Source: Paraburkholderia youngii (GTDB lineage: Bacteria > Pseudomonadota > Gammaproteobacteria > Burkholderiales > Burkholderiaceae). Taken from it: DNA of 64,000 nt. The DNA lies in contig NZ_JAALDK010000002.1 in assembly GCF_013366925.1 (NCBI RefSeq), positions 1,508,197 through 1,572,196 on the forward strand. The letters are read 5' to 3'. The position numbers were made by a program, and so were the translations under genes. Shown piece by piece: positions 1-10,300 of the stretch. A model generated the notes under the pieces. That model did no database searches, was not told the DNA's origin, and was given only the letters and a program-made list of their open reading frames with translations. Every line of letters starts with the position of its first letter. Position 1 is the stretch's first letter.

Positions 1-2
1 AA

Positions 3-488
3 ATCAACCTGCCGCCGGTGCAGGCGGGTTCGAGCATCATGCCGGGCAAGGTGAATCCGGTGATTCCCGAGGTCGTCAACCAGATCGCGTTCGAAGTCAT
101 CGGCAACGATGTGACGGTGAGCTTCGCCGCCGAAGCGGGTCAGCTGCAGCTCAACGCATTCGAGCCGATCATCGCGCACAGCCTGTTCAAGAGCGTCGCG
201 CATCTGCGCGCGGGGTGCCTCACGCTCGCGTCGAAATGCGTCGACGGCATCACCGCGAATCGCGAACGGCTGCGCGCGATCGTCGAGAACTCGATCGGCA
301 TCGTGACCGCGCTGAACCCGTACATCGGCTATACGCACTCGACCGAAGTCGCGAAGGAAGCGCTGGCGTCGGGCAAGAGCGTGGCGCAGATCGTGATCGA
401 CAAAGGGCTGCTGAGCCAGGCGCAGCTCGACCAGATCCTTCAACCGGCCATGCTGACGCAACCGAGAAAAATGTCCCCGGCGGAATGA
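3..488 (+). CDS. aspA: Aspartate ammonia-lyase, C-terminal part (gene truncated by window edge)
   Basis: The enzyme deaminates L-aspartate to fumarate and ammonia in the cytoplasm. The visible part begins just before the fumarase/aspartase superfamily signature GSSIMPGKVNP (near position 39), the flexible loop that carries the catalytic serine. It continues through the helical C-terminal domain to a stop at 486-488. The 5' part lies before the window, so the frame is open from base 3. The motif alone would also fit fumarase C, but the context (GQLQLNAFEPIIAHSLFKS and a TALNPYIGYTHS-type tail) and the asparaginase 75 bp downstream favour aspartase. With that neighbour it would form an asparagine to aspartate to fumarate route. 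Family assignment is firm; the aspartase/fumarase choice is likely. Confidence 0.9.
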   Translation: MNLPPVQAGSSIMPGKVNPVIPEVVNQIAFEVIGNDVTVSFAAEAGQLQLNAFEPIIAHSLFKSVAHLRAGCLTLASKCVDGITANRERLRAIVENSIGIVTALNPYIGYTHSTEVAKEALASGKSVAQIVIDKGLLSQAQLDQILQPAMLTQPRKMSPAE

Positions 489-562
489 GCGACGAAGGTT
501 TTCCCAGTGACAGGTCGCGTGTATACGCACGCGACTCCTTTAAACGATGGTGGAGACGAAAC

Positions 563-1684
563 ATGAGCATCAACACGATCAATCGAAAAGCAATGCGGCT
601 GTGCGGTTCGGCGGCACTGCTGATTGTGGCGCTTGCCGCGGGTACCGCCGCGCAGGCGGCCGACGCGTCATCGCAACAGGCAAGCGCCGTTACCGCAATG
701 CCGCGCGTTCTGCTGCTGGCCACCGGCGGCACGATCTCGGGCACCGCCGATCCGCGCTCGGCAATCGGCTACAACTCGGGCAACGTGAAGGGGCAGGAAC
801 TGGTGCGCGGCGTGCCGGGCATCGAGAAGCTCGCGAGCATCAACGCGGAGCAGATCTCGAACGTCGGCTCGCAGGACATGAACGACAAGATCTGGTTGCA
901 GCTTGCGCGGCGAATCGACGAGGCTTTCGAGCGCAACGAGGCCGACGCCGTCGTGATTACGCACGGCACCGATACGATCGAGGAAACCGCGTTCTTCCTG
1001 AACAACGTGCTGCACTCCGACAAGCCGGTGGTACTGGTCGGCTCAATGCGCCCGGGCGGCTCCACCAGCGCCGACGGCCCCAACAATCTGTACGAAGCCG
1101 TCGAAGTGGCGGCGAGCCCGCAGTCGCGTGGCCGGGGTGTGATGGTCGTGATGAACGATCAGATTCACGCGCCGCGCTGGATCACCAAGACCAATACCAC
1201 GGCGGTACAGGCGTTCGCGTCGCCGAACGCGGGCGCGATCGGTTATGTCGATCCGGCCAGCGTGCGCTTCGTGATGCCGGCGGTGCAAGCGACGCGCACC
1301 GCGCTGAGCCTGCCCGCGAACGGGCAATTGCCGCGCGTCGATATCGTGTATGCGCATAGCAACATGGATGGCCGCCAGATCGAGCATGCGATCGCCGATG
1401 GCGCGAAGGGCATCGTCGTCGCCGGCGAAGGCGACGGTGACATGTCGAAGGAAGCCCTCGCGGCGCTCGACCGCGCGGCGGCAAAAGGCATCGTGGTAGT
1501 TCGTTCGACGCGCCTCGTGTCGGGATTCGTGAACCGGAACGTCGAGGTGGACGACGACAAGCGCGGCTTCGTCGCATCGCTCGATCTGAATCCGCAGAAG
1601 GCGCGCTTGCTGACGCAGTTGCTGGTGGCCAACGGCGTGACCGATCCGGTCAAGGTGCAGCAGGCATTCAGCGGAACGTGGTGA
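563..1684 (+). CDS. ansB: L-asparaginase, type II, exported
   Basis: Hydrolyses L-asparagine to aspartate and ammonia, probably in the periplasm. The 373-residue protein starts at an ATG preceded by TGGAGA and opens with a signal peptide (positive start, hydrophobic LLIVALAAGTAAQA, cleavage after AQA). The mature part carries both active-site signatures, TGGTIS (near residue 55) and HGTDT (near residue 137), each with a nucleophilic threonine, plus the GSMRPGGSTSADGPNN loop typical of bacterial type II enzymes. A longer in-frame ORF opens at 215 but runs through the end of aspA and lacks a signal peptide at its start, so I rejected it. The aspA neighbour is consistent with conversion of the aspartate product. 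Very sure of the family. Confidence 0.95.
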   Translation: MSINTINRKAMRLCGSAALLIVALAAGTAAQAADASSQQASAVTAMPRVLLLATGGTISGTADPRSAIGYNSGNVKGQELVRGVPGIEKLASINAEQISNVGSQDMNDKIWLQLARRIDEAFERNEADAVVITHGTDTIEETAFFLNNVLHSDKPVVLVGSMRPGGSTSADGPNNLYEAVEVAASPQSRGRGVMVVMNDQIHAPRWITKTNTTAVQAFASPNAGAIGYVDPASVRFVMPAVQATRTALSLPANGQLPRVDIVYAHSNMDGRQIEHAIADGAKGIVVAGEGDGDMSKEALAALDRAAAKGIVVVRSTRLVSGFVNRNVEVDDDKRGFVASLDLNPQKARLLTQLLVANGVTDPVKVQQAFSGTW

Positions 1685-1727
1685 TGGATTGGGGGCGGCG
1701 CGGCATCGCAAGCGACGGATAGCCGCT

Positions 1728-4334
1728 CTATCGCCCCTCGATCAGCGAGGAAAGCAGCTTCAGCAGGCTGTCGATATTGACGGGTTTGACGAAGTGATAG
1801 TCGAAGCCCGCCGATTGTGCGCGCAGCCTGTCGTCCGTCTGACCGTATCCGGTGATCGCGATCAGCAACGGCTTCGCATCGCCTTTGCGGCGAAGCTGCC
1901 TAGCCAGTGCGTATCCGTCGATATCCGGCAAGCCGATATCGAGCAGCGCCACGTCCGGCACGAATGACGGTGCGGCTTCCAGCGCCTCGGCTGACGAATA
2001 CGCGACACGGGCAGCATGCCCTTCGGATTCGCACAGCATCGCGAGTGAATCGGCGGCGTCGCGATTGTCATCGACGACCAGCACGCGCAACGCGGTTCGC
2101 GCGTGCCCCGGCGCGGGCTCCGACAGCGCGACCGCCGAATGGCGTTCATGGTGGTGCAAACGCGGCAGTCGGACCGTCACCGTGGTGCCGAGATTGGGGC
2201 CTTCGCTGTGCACGGCGATCGTGCCGTTGTGCATTTCGACGAGCTTCTTGACGAGCGACAGTCCGATGCCGAGGCCGCCATCCGAGCGATCGAGCGTGCG
2301 TTCGCCTTGCGAAAAGAGCTCGAACACCTTCGGCAGAAGCTCGGCCGAAATGCCCGTGCCGGTATCTTGCGTGACGATGGAAACCCATTCGCCGTCGGCC
2401 GCTACGTTCACCGTGATATGTCCGTTCTCCGGCGTGTACTTGCTCGCGTTGTTGAGGATATTGACGAAGATCTGCGAAATCCGCGTGATGTCGCCGCAAA
2501 CCCACGTGGTCGGATCGCAAACACTGACGTGCAACTGCTGATGACGAGCTTCGGCCATCGCCGCGATCGCCTCGACGGCGTGATAGACGGCCGTGCCGAC
2601 CAGAACGGGCTCGAGTTGCAGCACGATGCGGCCTTGGGTGATGCGCGACACTTCGAGCAGATCGTCGACGATTCGCGTCATGTGCTCGACCTGCCGGCGC
2701 ATCAGGTTGATCAGCTCGTGGGGGCGTGAGCCCGTGTCGGGCTGCTTGTCGAGCAATGCGATGGCAGTGCGTAGTGGCGCGAGCGGATTGCGCAGTTCGT
2801 GCGCGAGCATCGCGAGAAACTCGTCCTTGCGGCGATCGGTTTCGCGCAGCATCAGTTCGAGCTGCTTGCGCTGGGTGATGTCGATCACGCTGGCGATGAT
2901 GCGCAACGGCTTGCCGTCCGCGCCTCGCTGAAGCAGCGCGCTGCCGTGCATCCATTGTTCGCCGTACGCGTTCTGCAAGCGGAATTCGAAGTTCGCGACC
3001 GGGTCGTGGCCTTCGGCCACTCGGCAGACATACTGTTCGAGCATCGCGCGGTCGTCGGGATGCACATTGCGCAGCGCCTCGTCGTAGCTGAGCACATGGT
3101 CTATCCGCGGTGCGTGGCCCTCTTCGAACGACAGCGTGCGCGAGGTCAGGTCGAAGCAGACGATGTTCAGCCGCGCCGCCTGCATCGCGACGGACAGACG
3201 CAGGTTGCGCGCTTCGATCGCCAATTGCGCTTCATATTGAGGCGTCACATCGGTCGTTGTGCCGAACCACTCCTGGAGTTTGCCGTGGCTGTCGAACAGG
3301 GGTGCCGCCTGGGCGTGCATCATCCTGTACTGGCCGTCGTGACGCCGCATGCGGAACATGATCGATCCGGGCGCGCGTCGCTGCAGCACATCGACCCACC
3401 CCTGCCTTGCCGCCTCGCGGTCGTCCGGGTGAACGTAGTCGAGCCATCCCCAGTCCGCCAGACGGACCGCGCCGTCGCCCGTGAAGCGGCTCCAGTCCTC
3501 GCCTGCGGGCCGGATGTCGCCGTTCGGCTCGGCCGACCATACGAGTGCGCCCGTCGATTCCACGAGCACCCGATAACGCCGCTCGCTGAGACTGAGTTGC
3601 TCTTCGGCTGCCCGCTCCTTGCTGATATCGAAGGTCACGCCGTACACATGCGCGAGCGTACCGTTCTCGTATTCCGCGTGGCCGCGCATGCGCAGCCAGC
3701 GTGGGGAAGGCGATCCACCGTTCAGCACGAAGTCGAATTCGAAGGGACCGCCGTATTGCAGAGCGTCATCGACCTTCCGCTGGAATAGCGCCCGATACTC
3801 GGGTTCGACACGGTTCTCCAGATCGGATAGCGCAAGCGCATCGGTGCCGGGTGGAAACCCGTACAGATCCGCGAGTTGCGAGGTCATTCGCACGACGCGG
3901 CGCTTCATGTCCCATTCCCACGCACCCATGCGAGCGCCGTGGAAGGCAGCCTTCAGGCGTCGCTCGCTCGCTTCGTACATGGCCCACGCGTGACGGGCTT
4001 CGTGGATATCTGTCGCGACGCCCACCGTCTCGCCGATGCGGCCATTCGCGTCGCGCTCGGCTTGAAGATGCAACACGTGCCAGCGATACTCGCCGTCCGC
4101 GCGCAGCAGACGCACTTCGACATTGCCGAGCAGCGTGCCGTCCCGCATCTGCCGCACTGCGTCGAGCACATGATCGATGTCGTCGGGATGAACGAAGGTC
4201 TTCCAGTGCATCCCGACCAGTTCAAGGGCGGGAATGCCGAGATACCGTGATGTCCACGGGTTGGCGTAGCGGACGACGCCGTCGCGATCGGCACGCCAAA
4301 CGAATGAAGGAAGGAAGTGAGCAGGATCGTTCAT
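1728..4334 (-). CDS. Multi-PAS hybrid sensor histidine kinase with receiver domain
   Basis: About 868 residues and no convincing transmembrane segment, so probably a cytoplasmic sensor. Four PAS/PAC modules follow one another (roughly residues 1-120, 130-245, 260-380 and 385-500; PAC signatures such as GEYRWHVLHLQAERD are visible). Next come a HisKA dimerisation domain with the phosphoacceptor histidine in HELRNPLAPLRTA, a HATPase domain with the N box (NILNNASKYTP) and G boxes (DTGTGIS, GLGIGLSLV), and a C-terminal receiver with VVDDNRDAAD and the phosphorylatable Asp in LLDIGLPD. I chose the ATG at 4334 because AAGGA lies five bases before it. An ATG at 4367 is in frame but has no ribosome site. 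No response regulator with an output domain is adjacent, so the signal and target are unknown. A related kinase lies at 40057-42093. Confidence 0.9.
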   Translation of the reverse strand: MNDPAHFLPSFVWRADRDGVVRYANPWTSRYLGIPALELVGMHWKTFVHPDDIDHVLDAVRQMRDGTLLGNVEVRLLRADGEYRWHVLHLQAERDANGRIGETVGVATDIHEARHAWAMYEASERRLKAAFHGARMGAWEWDMKRRVVRMTSQLADLYGFPPGTDALALSDLENRVEPEYRALFQRKVDDALQYGGPFEFDFVLNGGSPSPRWLRMRGHAEYENGTLAHVYGVTFDISKERAAEEQLSLSERRYRVLVESTGALVWSAEPNGDIRPAGEDWSRFTGDGAVRLADWGWLDYVHPDDREAARQGWVDVLQRRAPGSIMFRMRRHDGQYRMMHAQAAPLFDSHGKLQEWFGTTTDVTPQYEAQLAIEARNLRLSVAMQAARLNIVCFDLTSRTLSFEEGHAPRIDHVLSYDEALRNVHPDDRAMLEQYVCRVAEGHDPVANFEFRLQNAYGEQWMHGSALLQRGADGKPLRIIASVIDITQRKQLELMLRETDRRKDEFLAMLAHELRNPLAPLRTAIALLDKQPDTGSRPHELINLMRRQVEHMTRIVDDLLEVSRITQGRIVLQLEPVLVGTAVYHAVEAIAAMAEARHQQLHVSVCDPTTWVCGDITRISQIFVNILNNASKYTPENGHITVNVAADGEWVSIVTQDTGTGISAELLPKVFELFSQGERTLDRSDGGLGIGLSLVKKLVEMHNGTIAVHSEGPNLGTTVTVRLPRLHHHERHSAVALSEPAPGHARTALRVLVVDDNRDAADSLAMLCESEGHAARVAYSSAEALEAAPSFVPDVALLDIGLPDIDGYALARQLRRKGDAKPLLIAITGYGQTDDRLRAQSAGFDYHFVKPVNIDSLLKLLSSLIEGR

Positions 4335-4634
4335 CAGCGTCCTTGCATCGGTTTCCTCTGCGGACATGGCGCCGAGGATGATCCAGCGCTGCGCACATGG
4401 TGTGCCTGCTTACATTAGCTAGCCCGAACTGCCAAACACGATGTTTGTACCATGCGAATGTTCATGCGGTAAAGGCGAGCCAGACGGTCGGAGATATAGA
4501 CGGATGCCGCGATGGCATTGAACTTGCTCAATTACGCATATCAAGCCGGCGGTTTCGGCGCAACGGACGCGTGCCTCATTTCTGCTTTGAACGCATCCGT
4601 GACGGGACCACCGGCCATCCAGAAGGAGACAACG

Positions 4635-4811
4635 ATGAATCACCCCGAAAACAGCAAGCCGCAGGAAGGTCAGCCGCGCGATGCGGCTGGGATGAGCGAA
4701 ACCTACGTGCCGTCATACCGTTTGTTGTTGAAAGAGCCGACCGTACTGCTTGCTGGCAACCCGATCGACCGCACGGATGTAGCGACCGCAGCGATCCTGG
4801 GCTACAACTGA
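4635..4811 (+). CDS. Small orphan protein, 58 residues
   Basis: A short ORF with a strong ribosome site (AGAAGGAGAC, 6 bases before the ATG). The product starts with a hydrophilic, proline- and glutamine-rich stretch (MNHPENSKPQEGQ) and ends with a more ordered tail containing PSYRLLLKEPTVLLAGNPID and ILGYN. There is no signal peptide, membrane helix or cysteine. I do not recognise the family. It stands alone: the kinase on its left is transcribed away from it, and the SulP gene on its right converges on it after 36 bp. The frame stays open upstream to 4512, but that extension lacks a comparable ribosome site. Confidence 0.55.
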   Translation: MNHPENSKPQEGQPRDAAGMSETYVPSYRLLLKEPTVLLAGNPIDRTDVATAAILGYN

Positions 4812-4847
4812 CGACCGCGCGCGATGCGCCAGTCCTGCATACATAAG

Positions 4848-7178
4848 TTACAAAGCCGCGCGTAGCGCCTCGTCGGCAACGGCAAGGCGCAACGCAATCG
4901 TCTTCACGAGAAACCGGTGCAACTGTTGCGCGGTTGCCGGGTCCTGCTGTTCGAGTTCGAGCAGCCGGGAGATCGACAGTCGGTACACGCGCGTCGGTGC
5001 CTCGGCAATCACGTCCGCGCTGCGCTGCTGCTGCGTGTACACCGCCATTTCCCCCACTACCGTGCCCGGGCCGAACGAGCGCAGACGCGCCGAGCGGCCA
5101 TCGGCGAGCGGCAGCGAGATCGCGACACGTCCTTGCTCGACGAAATACAGCGCATCGCCCGGCTCGCGATGACGAAACAGTGCCTGGCCTGAAAGCAGAT
5201 CACGCATCTCCAGACTCGCGACCAAGCCGTTCAACGCACTGGCCGTGAAATGCGGCTCGAGCATCGCACGCAGATCGCCGCCATGCGCGAACGCGAGCGA
5301 GTTCGACGCTAGAAGTTTGTCTTCGATCCACTCGAGACCCGCATCGAGCGTATCGAATTGATGGATCTTCAGACTGAGCGTGCCGGTCTTCTCGAGCAGA
5401 TCGCGCGAGCGCGGCGGCAGCGCGGTCAACACGAGGTCCGCGTTCTTTGCCGCGCAGAGTTGCCTGATCTTGACGAAGCTGATGGATACCGAAGCATCCA
5501 TGCCATGTGTCGCCGCAAAGTCCAGCACGACGAAACGGACTTGCACGGGACTGTTTGCATTGAAGCGTTCCCGCAGGCGCTGCAGAATCGAATTCGCCGT
5601 GCCGAAAAAGAGGAAGCCTTGCAGGCACATTCCGCATACCTGGGAGCCGATGGCACGCAGCGCCTGGGTGTCTTCGATGCTGCGCTCCACATTCGAGGAC
5701 CGCGCGCGCAGGTCGAACTCCATGCGTATGCAGCCGACCCGGCCGTAGAGCAGCGTGAACATCACACATGCCGCAACGACGCCCACGACTACACCGACGA
5801 TCACGCCATAAGCCGCGATCGTGCCGAGAATCACGGGCACGAGCAGATACTCATACCAGTTGAGCCTGGTCCAGGCGCCCGCGAGCCAATGCACGAGCAG
5901 ACGCAGCCCCATGAACAGTTGAAGGCCGACCAGCACCGGCACCGGAAACAGCGCCACGATGTCGGGCGAGGTCGCGAGCACGACCACGCACGCAAGCGAC
6001 GCGAACACGCCCGCCACCCGGCTCGTCGCGCCCACCCGCGCATTGAGCATCGAGCGATTGAACGACTGGTAGCCGACCATGCCGCCCAGCAGTCCGCTCG
6101 CGAGATTGGCGAGGCCGGCGGCGCGCATCTCGCGATTGAGGTCGACGTCCTCCCCGGTGGCTGTGCCGATCGCGGTCGAATTCATCAGGATGGTCACGGC
6201 CGACACCGACGTCACCACCAGGCTTTCGGGAAGATGCGCGCCGACCGCCGACCAGTCGATGGCGCCCTGTCCGAGCCTCGCGGCCAGGTGCAGCTCCGGC
6301 AGCCCGGCAAGGTGCAGCTTGACGCGCGGCAGCAGCAGACCCATGCCGCGCGCGTCGTCGATCGAAATTCCGGCAACCTGTAGCAGAACGTAGAAAAGCA
6401 CGACACCGAAGGCCAGCGTGAGCGGCAACGCGGCAATGTGCTGCCACGTACGCATCAGCACCGTGGCGAGCACGCCGACGACGAGCGCCGGAAGCCATGT
6501 GATCCAGTGAAGGTGCGCGAGCAAGGCGAGCGTGTGCCACTCCAGCGGCTGGCCCGTCAGCACGCGGAACGCCCCGGCGAGCAGCAGGTAGCCCGTGCCG
6601 GCGAGAAACCCGCCGAGCACCGGATAGGGCAGGAACTGCAACGAGCGGCTGCGCCTGGACGAGCCGATCGCATAGAGCGCGATGCCCGTCATCACCGAAC
6701 AAAGCGCGATTGCGATCAGCACCGTGAGGATCTGCGTCTGCGGTGAGCCGCCGTCCGCGCGCACGCTGCTGGCCACACCCGCCGCCACCCCCGCGAGAAA
6801 GGCCGCCGCGTTGCTGTCGGGGCCGCCGATGTTGATGCGCATCGAACTCGTCAAGGCGATCACCAGCGCCGTGACGACACAGCTCACGAGCGCGGTGGGC
6901 ACGCCCAGCATCGCGTAGCGCGCAAGATCGGCGCTAAAGATCATCGTGCCGAGGCTCATCGCATAGCACAGCATGACGAGCGTCGAAACGGCGCCCGCCG
7001 CCACGTCGCCTGGCAGGCCCGCCAAACGCGAGCGCAGCGCGACGTCGGAGACGGAAACGGTCTTGCCCGGCTTCACGTGGATTCCCGGTCGAATGCGAGG
7101 GCGCCGCGAGGCGCGCCAGCCAGTATCCTGCGCGGCTCGAACGGCTGTCAAACGCGATGCAGCGTGCTGATCGGACAC
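4848..7178 (-). CDS. SulP-family anion transporter with STAS and cyclic-nucleotide-binding domains
   Basis: 776 residues. The N-terminal half (about 45-470) is a polytopic SulP/SLC26 transport core, with 10 or more hydrophobic spans and the family hallmark region INIGGPDSNAAAFLAGVAAG. It is followed by a STAS domain (about 490-610). Unusually for the family, a CRP-type cyclic-nucleotide-binding domain follows (about 640-755), with GDALYFVEQGRVAISLP and GPGTVVGEMAVY. The substrate is probably sulfate, bicarbonate or a dicarboxylate, and cannot be told from sequence. The gene is divergent from a class III nucleotide cyclase gene starting at 7325, with about 146 bp between the starts. This suggests, but does not prove, that the transporter responds to a nucleotide made by its neighbour. 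Confidence 0.9.
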   Translation of the reverse strand: MSDQHAASRLTAVRAAQDTGWRASRRPRIRPGIHVKPGKTVSVSDVALRSRLAGLPGDVAAGAVSTLVMLCYAMSLGTMIFSADLARYAMLGVPTALVSCVVTALVIALTSSMRINIGGPDSNAAAFLAGVAAGVASSVRADGGSPQTQILTVLIAIALCSVMTGIALYAIGSSRRSRSLQFLPYPVLGGFLAGTGYLLLAGAFRVLTGQPLEWHTLALLAHLHWITWLPALVVGVLATVLMRTWQHIAALPLTLAFGVVLFYVLLQVAGISIDDARGMGLLLPRVKLHLAGLPELHLAARLGQGAIDWSAVGAHLPESLVVTSVSAVTILMNSTAIGTATGEDVDLNREMRAAGLANLASGLLGGMVGYQSFNRSMLNARVGATSRVAGVFASLACVVVLATSPDIVALFPVPVLVGLQLFMGLRLLVHWLAGAWTRLNWYEYLLVPVILGTIAAYGVIVGVVVGVVAACVMFTLLYGRVGCIRMEFDLRARSSNVERSIEDTQALRAIGSQVCGMCLQGFLFFGTANSILQRLRERFNANSPVQVRFVVLDFAATHGMDASVSISFVKIRQLCAAKNADLVLTALPPRSRDLLEKTGTLSLKIHQFDTLDAGLEWIEDKLLASNSLAFAHGGDLRAMLEPHFTASALNGLVASLEMRDLLSGQALFRHREPGDALYFVEQGRVAISLPLADGRSARLRSFGPGTVVGEMAVYTQQQRSADVIAEAPTRVYRLSISRLLELEQQDPATAQQLHRFLVKTIALRLAVADEALRAAL

Positions 7179-7324
7179 CTACACTGGTTATTCATCGGCC
7201 TCGTAGCTGGCGGCTCCACGCGAATGCACTGCGCGTCAGGGCCGTTCACGCCGACGGCCGTCACGCGCGTTATTCGTCTGAGTTTTTGCCCGCGGGACCA
7301 CGCATCGGAGGCAGGGCGACGAAC

Positions 7325-10300
7325 ATGGACATCGACAAATGGCTGCGGGGCCTCGGGCTCGAGCAGTACGCCCACGCGTTCGCGGCAAACGACATCGACA
7401 CGTCGCTGCTCGGGCAGCTGACCGACGCGGACCTGAAAGAGCTTGGCGTACAGTCGCTCGGCCACCGTAAGCGCATTCTGGCCGCGGCGACGGCATCGCT
7501 ACCGACAGCGGCGCCGCTATCGCCTCAGCCGGCCGACGACCACGAAGTGCCCGCGGACGAGCGCAGGCAGGTCACGATCCTGTTCGCCGATCTGTGCGGG
7601 TACACGATGCTGTCGCGCTCGCTCGATCCCGAAGACCTGCGCGCGCTGATCGGACGCTATACGGCGCTGGTCGACGGGATCGTGCTCGCCTATGGCGGCA
7701 CGATCGACAAGCACATCGGCGACGCGGTGATGGCGCTGTTCGGCGCGCCTCGCTCGCACGAGACGGACACGCTGCGCGCCGCGCGCGCCGCACTCGACAT
7801 TCACGACGGCGTGGCGCGACTGGCCACCCAGACCGGACGGGCGTTGCAGGCGCATATCGGCATTGCGAGCGGCGAGGTCATCGCGGGCGCGCTGGGCCGC
7901 GCCGACGCGCAGGACTACACCGTGCATGGCGATCCGGTGAACCTCGCCGCCCGGCTGGTGGCTGCCGCGCCAGCGGGCGAAACCTGGCTATCCGACGACG
8001 CAGCGCGCACGCTCGGCGACGTCGCCAGTTGCGAGGCAATCGGCGAGCGGCGCTTCAAGGGCATCGACACGCCGGTGCGGCCATGGCGCCTCGTCGCGCT
8101 CGGCAGCGAGCCGGTCAGGACGAGCCACAGCCATTTCGTCGGACGCGAAGCCGAGCTCGAACAGTTTCACGGCATCCTGCATGCGTGCATGGCAAAGCGC
8201 GCGGGGCACGTCGTTCATGTGCGAGGCGAAGCCGGGATCGGCAAGACGCGGCTCGTCGACGAGATGCGCCGCCATGCGCAGGCCCAGGGCTTCACGCTGC
8301 ATCGAAGCCTCGTGCTCGATTTCGGCGTCGGCAAGGGCCAGGACCCGGTGCGAACCGTCATCGGCAGCTTGCTCGGCTTGCCGGCCGGTGCATCGAGTGA
8401 AGCGCGGCAAGCCGCCGCCGCGCAGGTCGCGACCCAAGGCATCGTCAAGGCCGAGCAGATCGTATTTCTGCACGACTTCCTCGACCTCCCGCAGAGCGCC
8501 GAATGGCAAACCATCTACGAGGCCATGGACCACGGCGCGCGCAAGCGCGGCAAGCAGGCGCTCGCCGCGAGGCTGACCGAGGACGTTTGCGCGCACGCGG
8601 CGACGCTCATCGTCGTCGAAGACCTGCATTGGGCCGATGCCGAAGTCATCGGCTACCTGTCGGCGTTCGCGTCGGGCATTGCCAACGGTACTGGTCTGCT
8701 GGTGACGACTTCGCGCGTGGAAGGCGATCCGATCGATGCAAGCTGGCGCGCACGTTGCCGCGACACGCCGTTCGCCACGATCGATCTCGGACCGCTGCGC
8801 AAGGACGAGGCGCTGAGCCTGGCGGGCAATTTCATCGATGCGACGCAGCGTGTCGCGCTCGCCTGCATCGAGCGCGCGGGCGGCAATCCGCTGTTTCTCG
8901 AACAACTGCTGCGCAACGCCGAAGAAGGCAGCGGCAGCAACGTGCCCGCGTCGATCCGCAGTCTGGTGCTCGCGCGGATGGACCGGCTCGCGCCTCGCGA
9001 CCGCCTGGCGTTCCAGGCGGCCGCCGTGATCGGCCAGCGCTTCGACCTGGCGCTGCTGCGAGAACTGATCGACGATCCTGGCTATGTCTGCGCCGGACTG
9101 CTCGTCAATGCACTGGTGCTGCCGGAAGGCGAGGACTTCCTGTTCGCGCATGCGTTGATCCAGGAGAGCGCCTACTCGACGTTGTTGCGCGCGCGCCGCC
9201 GTGAACTTCATCTGCGCGCGGCCGAATGGTTCGCACAGAGCGATGCCACGTTGCACGCCCAGCATCTCGATCGCGCCGAAGACCCGCATGCGCCGCACGC
9301 CTACCTGGGCGCGGCGGTGGCTGAGCGCGCCGCTCATCGTTTCGAAGCCGCGCTGCGGCTGGCCGAGCGGGGCATCGAGATCGCGCGGTCGGACGCGGAC
9401 CGCCATGCACTGAGCTGCTGCAAGGGCGAACTTCAGCGCGACCTGGGCGACATTGCGGGATCGATCGCGACGTACCGCACCGCACTCGCCGCCGCCACCG
9501 ACGACACCGCCCGATGCGACTGCCAGCTCGGGCTCGCGGAAGGTCTGCGGGTCAGCGAGGGTCTCGACGAAGCACTCGGTCTGCTGGCGCAAGCGCAACG
9601 GATCGCGGAGCGGGACAACCGGCTGGCCGAGCTGGCAAGCCTCCATTATTTGCGCGGCAACATTCTGTTTCCGCTCGGCAAGATCGACGCCTGCTGCGCC
9701 GAACACGAGCGCGGTCTCGCCTATGCGCGCCGCCTCGATCTGCCCGAGGCGGAGGCTCGCGCGCTCGGCGGCCTGGCGGATGCGGCGTATGCGCAGGGAC
9801 GCATGCGCACCGCGTTCCATCATTTCAGCGAATGCGTGGCGATGAGCCGGGAGCACGGCTTCGGCCGCATCGAGGTTGCCAACCTGTCGATGCAGGGCTT
9901 CAGCCGCATCTATCTGAACGACGCGGGTCCCGCGCGCGAGGACGCCATCGCCGCCGCCCGCACCGCCGAGCTGATCGGGCAGCCTCGCGCGCAATTGCTG
10001 GGTGAGACGCTGGGGGTGTTCGCGTGCCAGGAATTGGGCGACGTGCAGGCGGCCAGCAAGCATCTGGCGCAGGAACTGCGCGTGATCCGGCAACTGGGTG
10101 CGCGCCGTTTCCAGGCGCAGAACCTTGAGATGCAGGGGCGCCTGCTACTGGACCAGGGATGCCGCAGTGAAGCGGTGATGGCGCTGCGCGAAGCACTCGC
10201 CATCTCACGCGAGGTGGGCAGTCAGTTTTCCGGGCCAAAGACCTTGAGCGCGCTGAGCCGCGCGGTTGACGACAAAGACGAGCGGACGCGGCTACTGGCT

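Noticed and set aside
215-1684. 489-residue ORF containing the asparaginase
   Set aside because: The first 116 codons overlap aspA in another frame. The internal ATG at 563 has a ribosome site and a signal peptide.
1797-2955. Several open frames inside the first histidine kinase
   Set aside because: All are out-of-frame shadows of the kinase and receiver domains.
7988-10093. 701-codon open frame antisense to the cyclase gene
   Set aside because: Shadow of a high-GC gene: no start signal, arginine-rich product and no recognisable domain, while the sense frame has clear domains.
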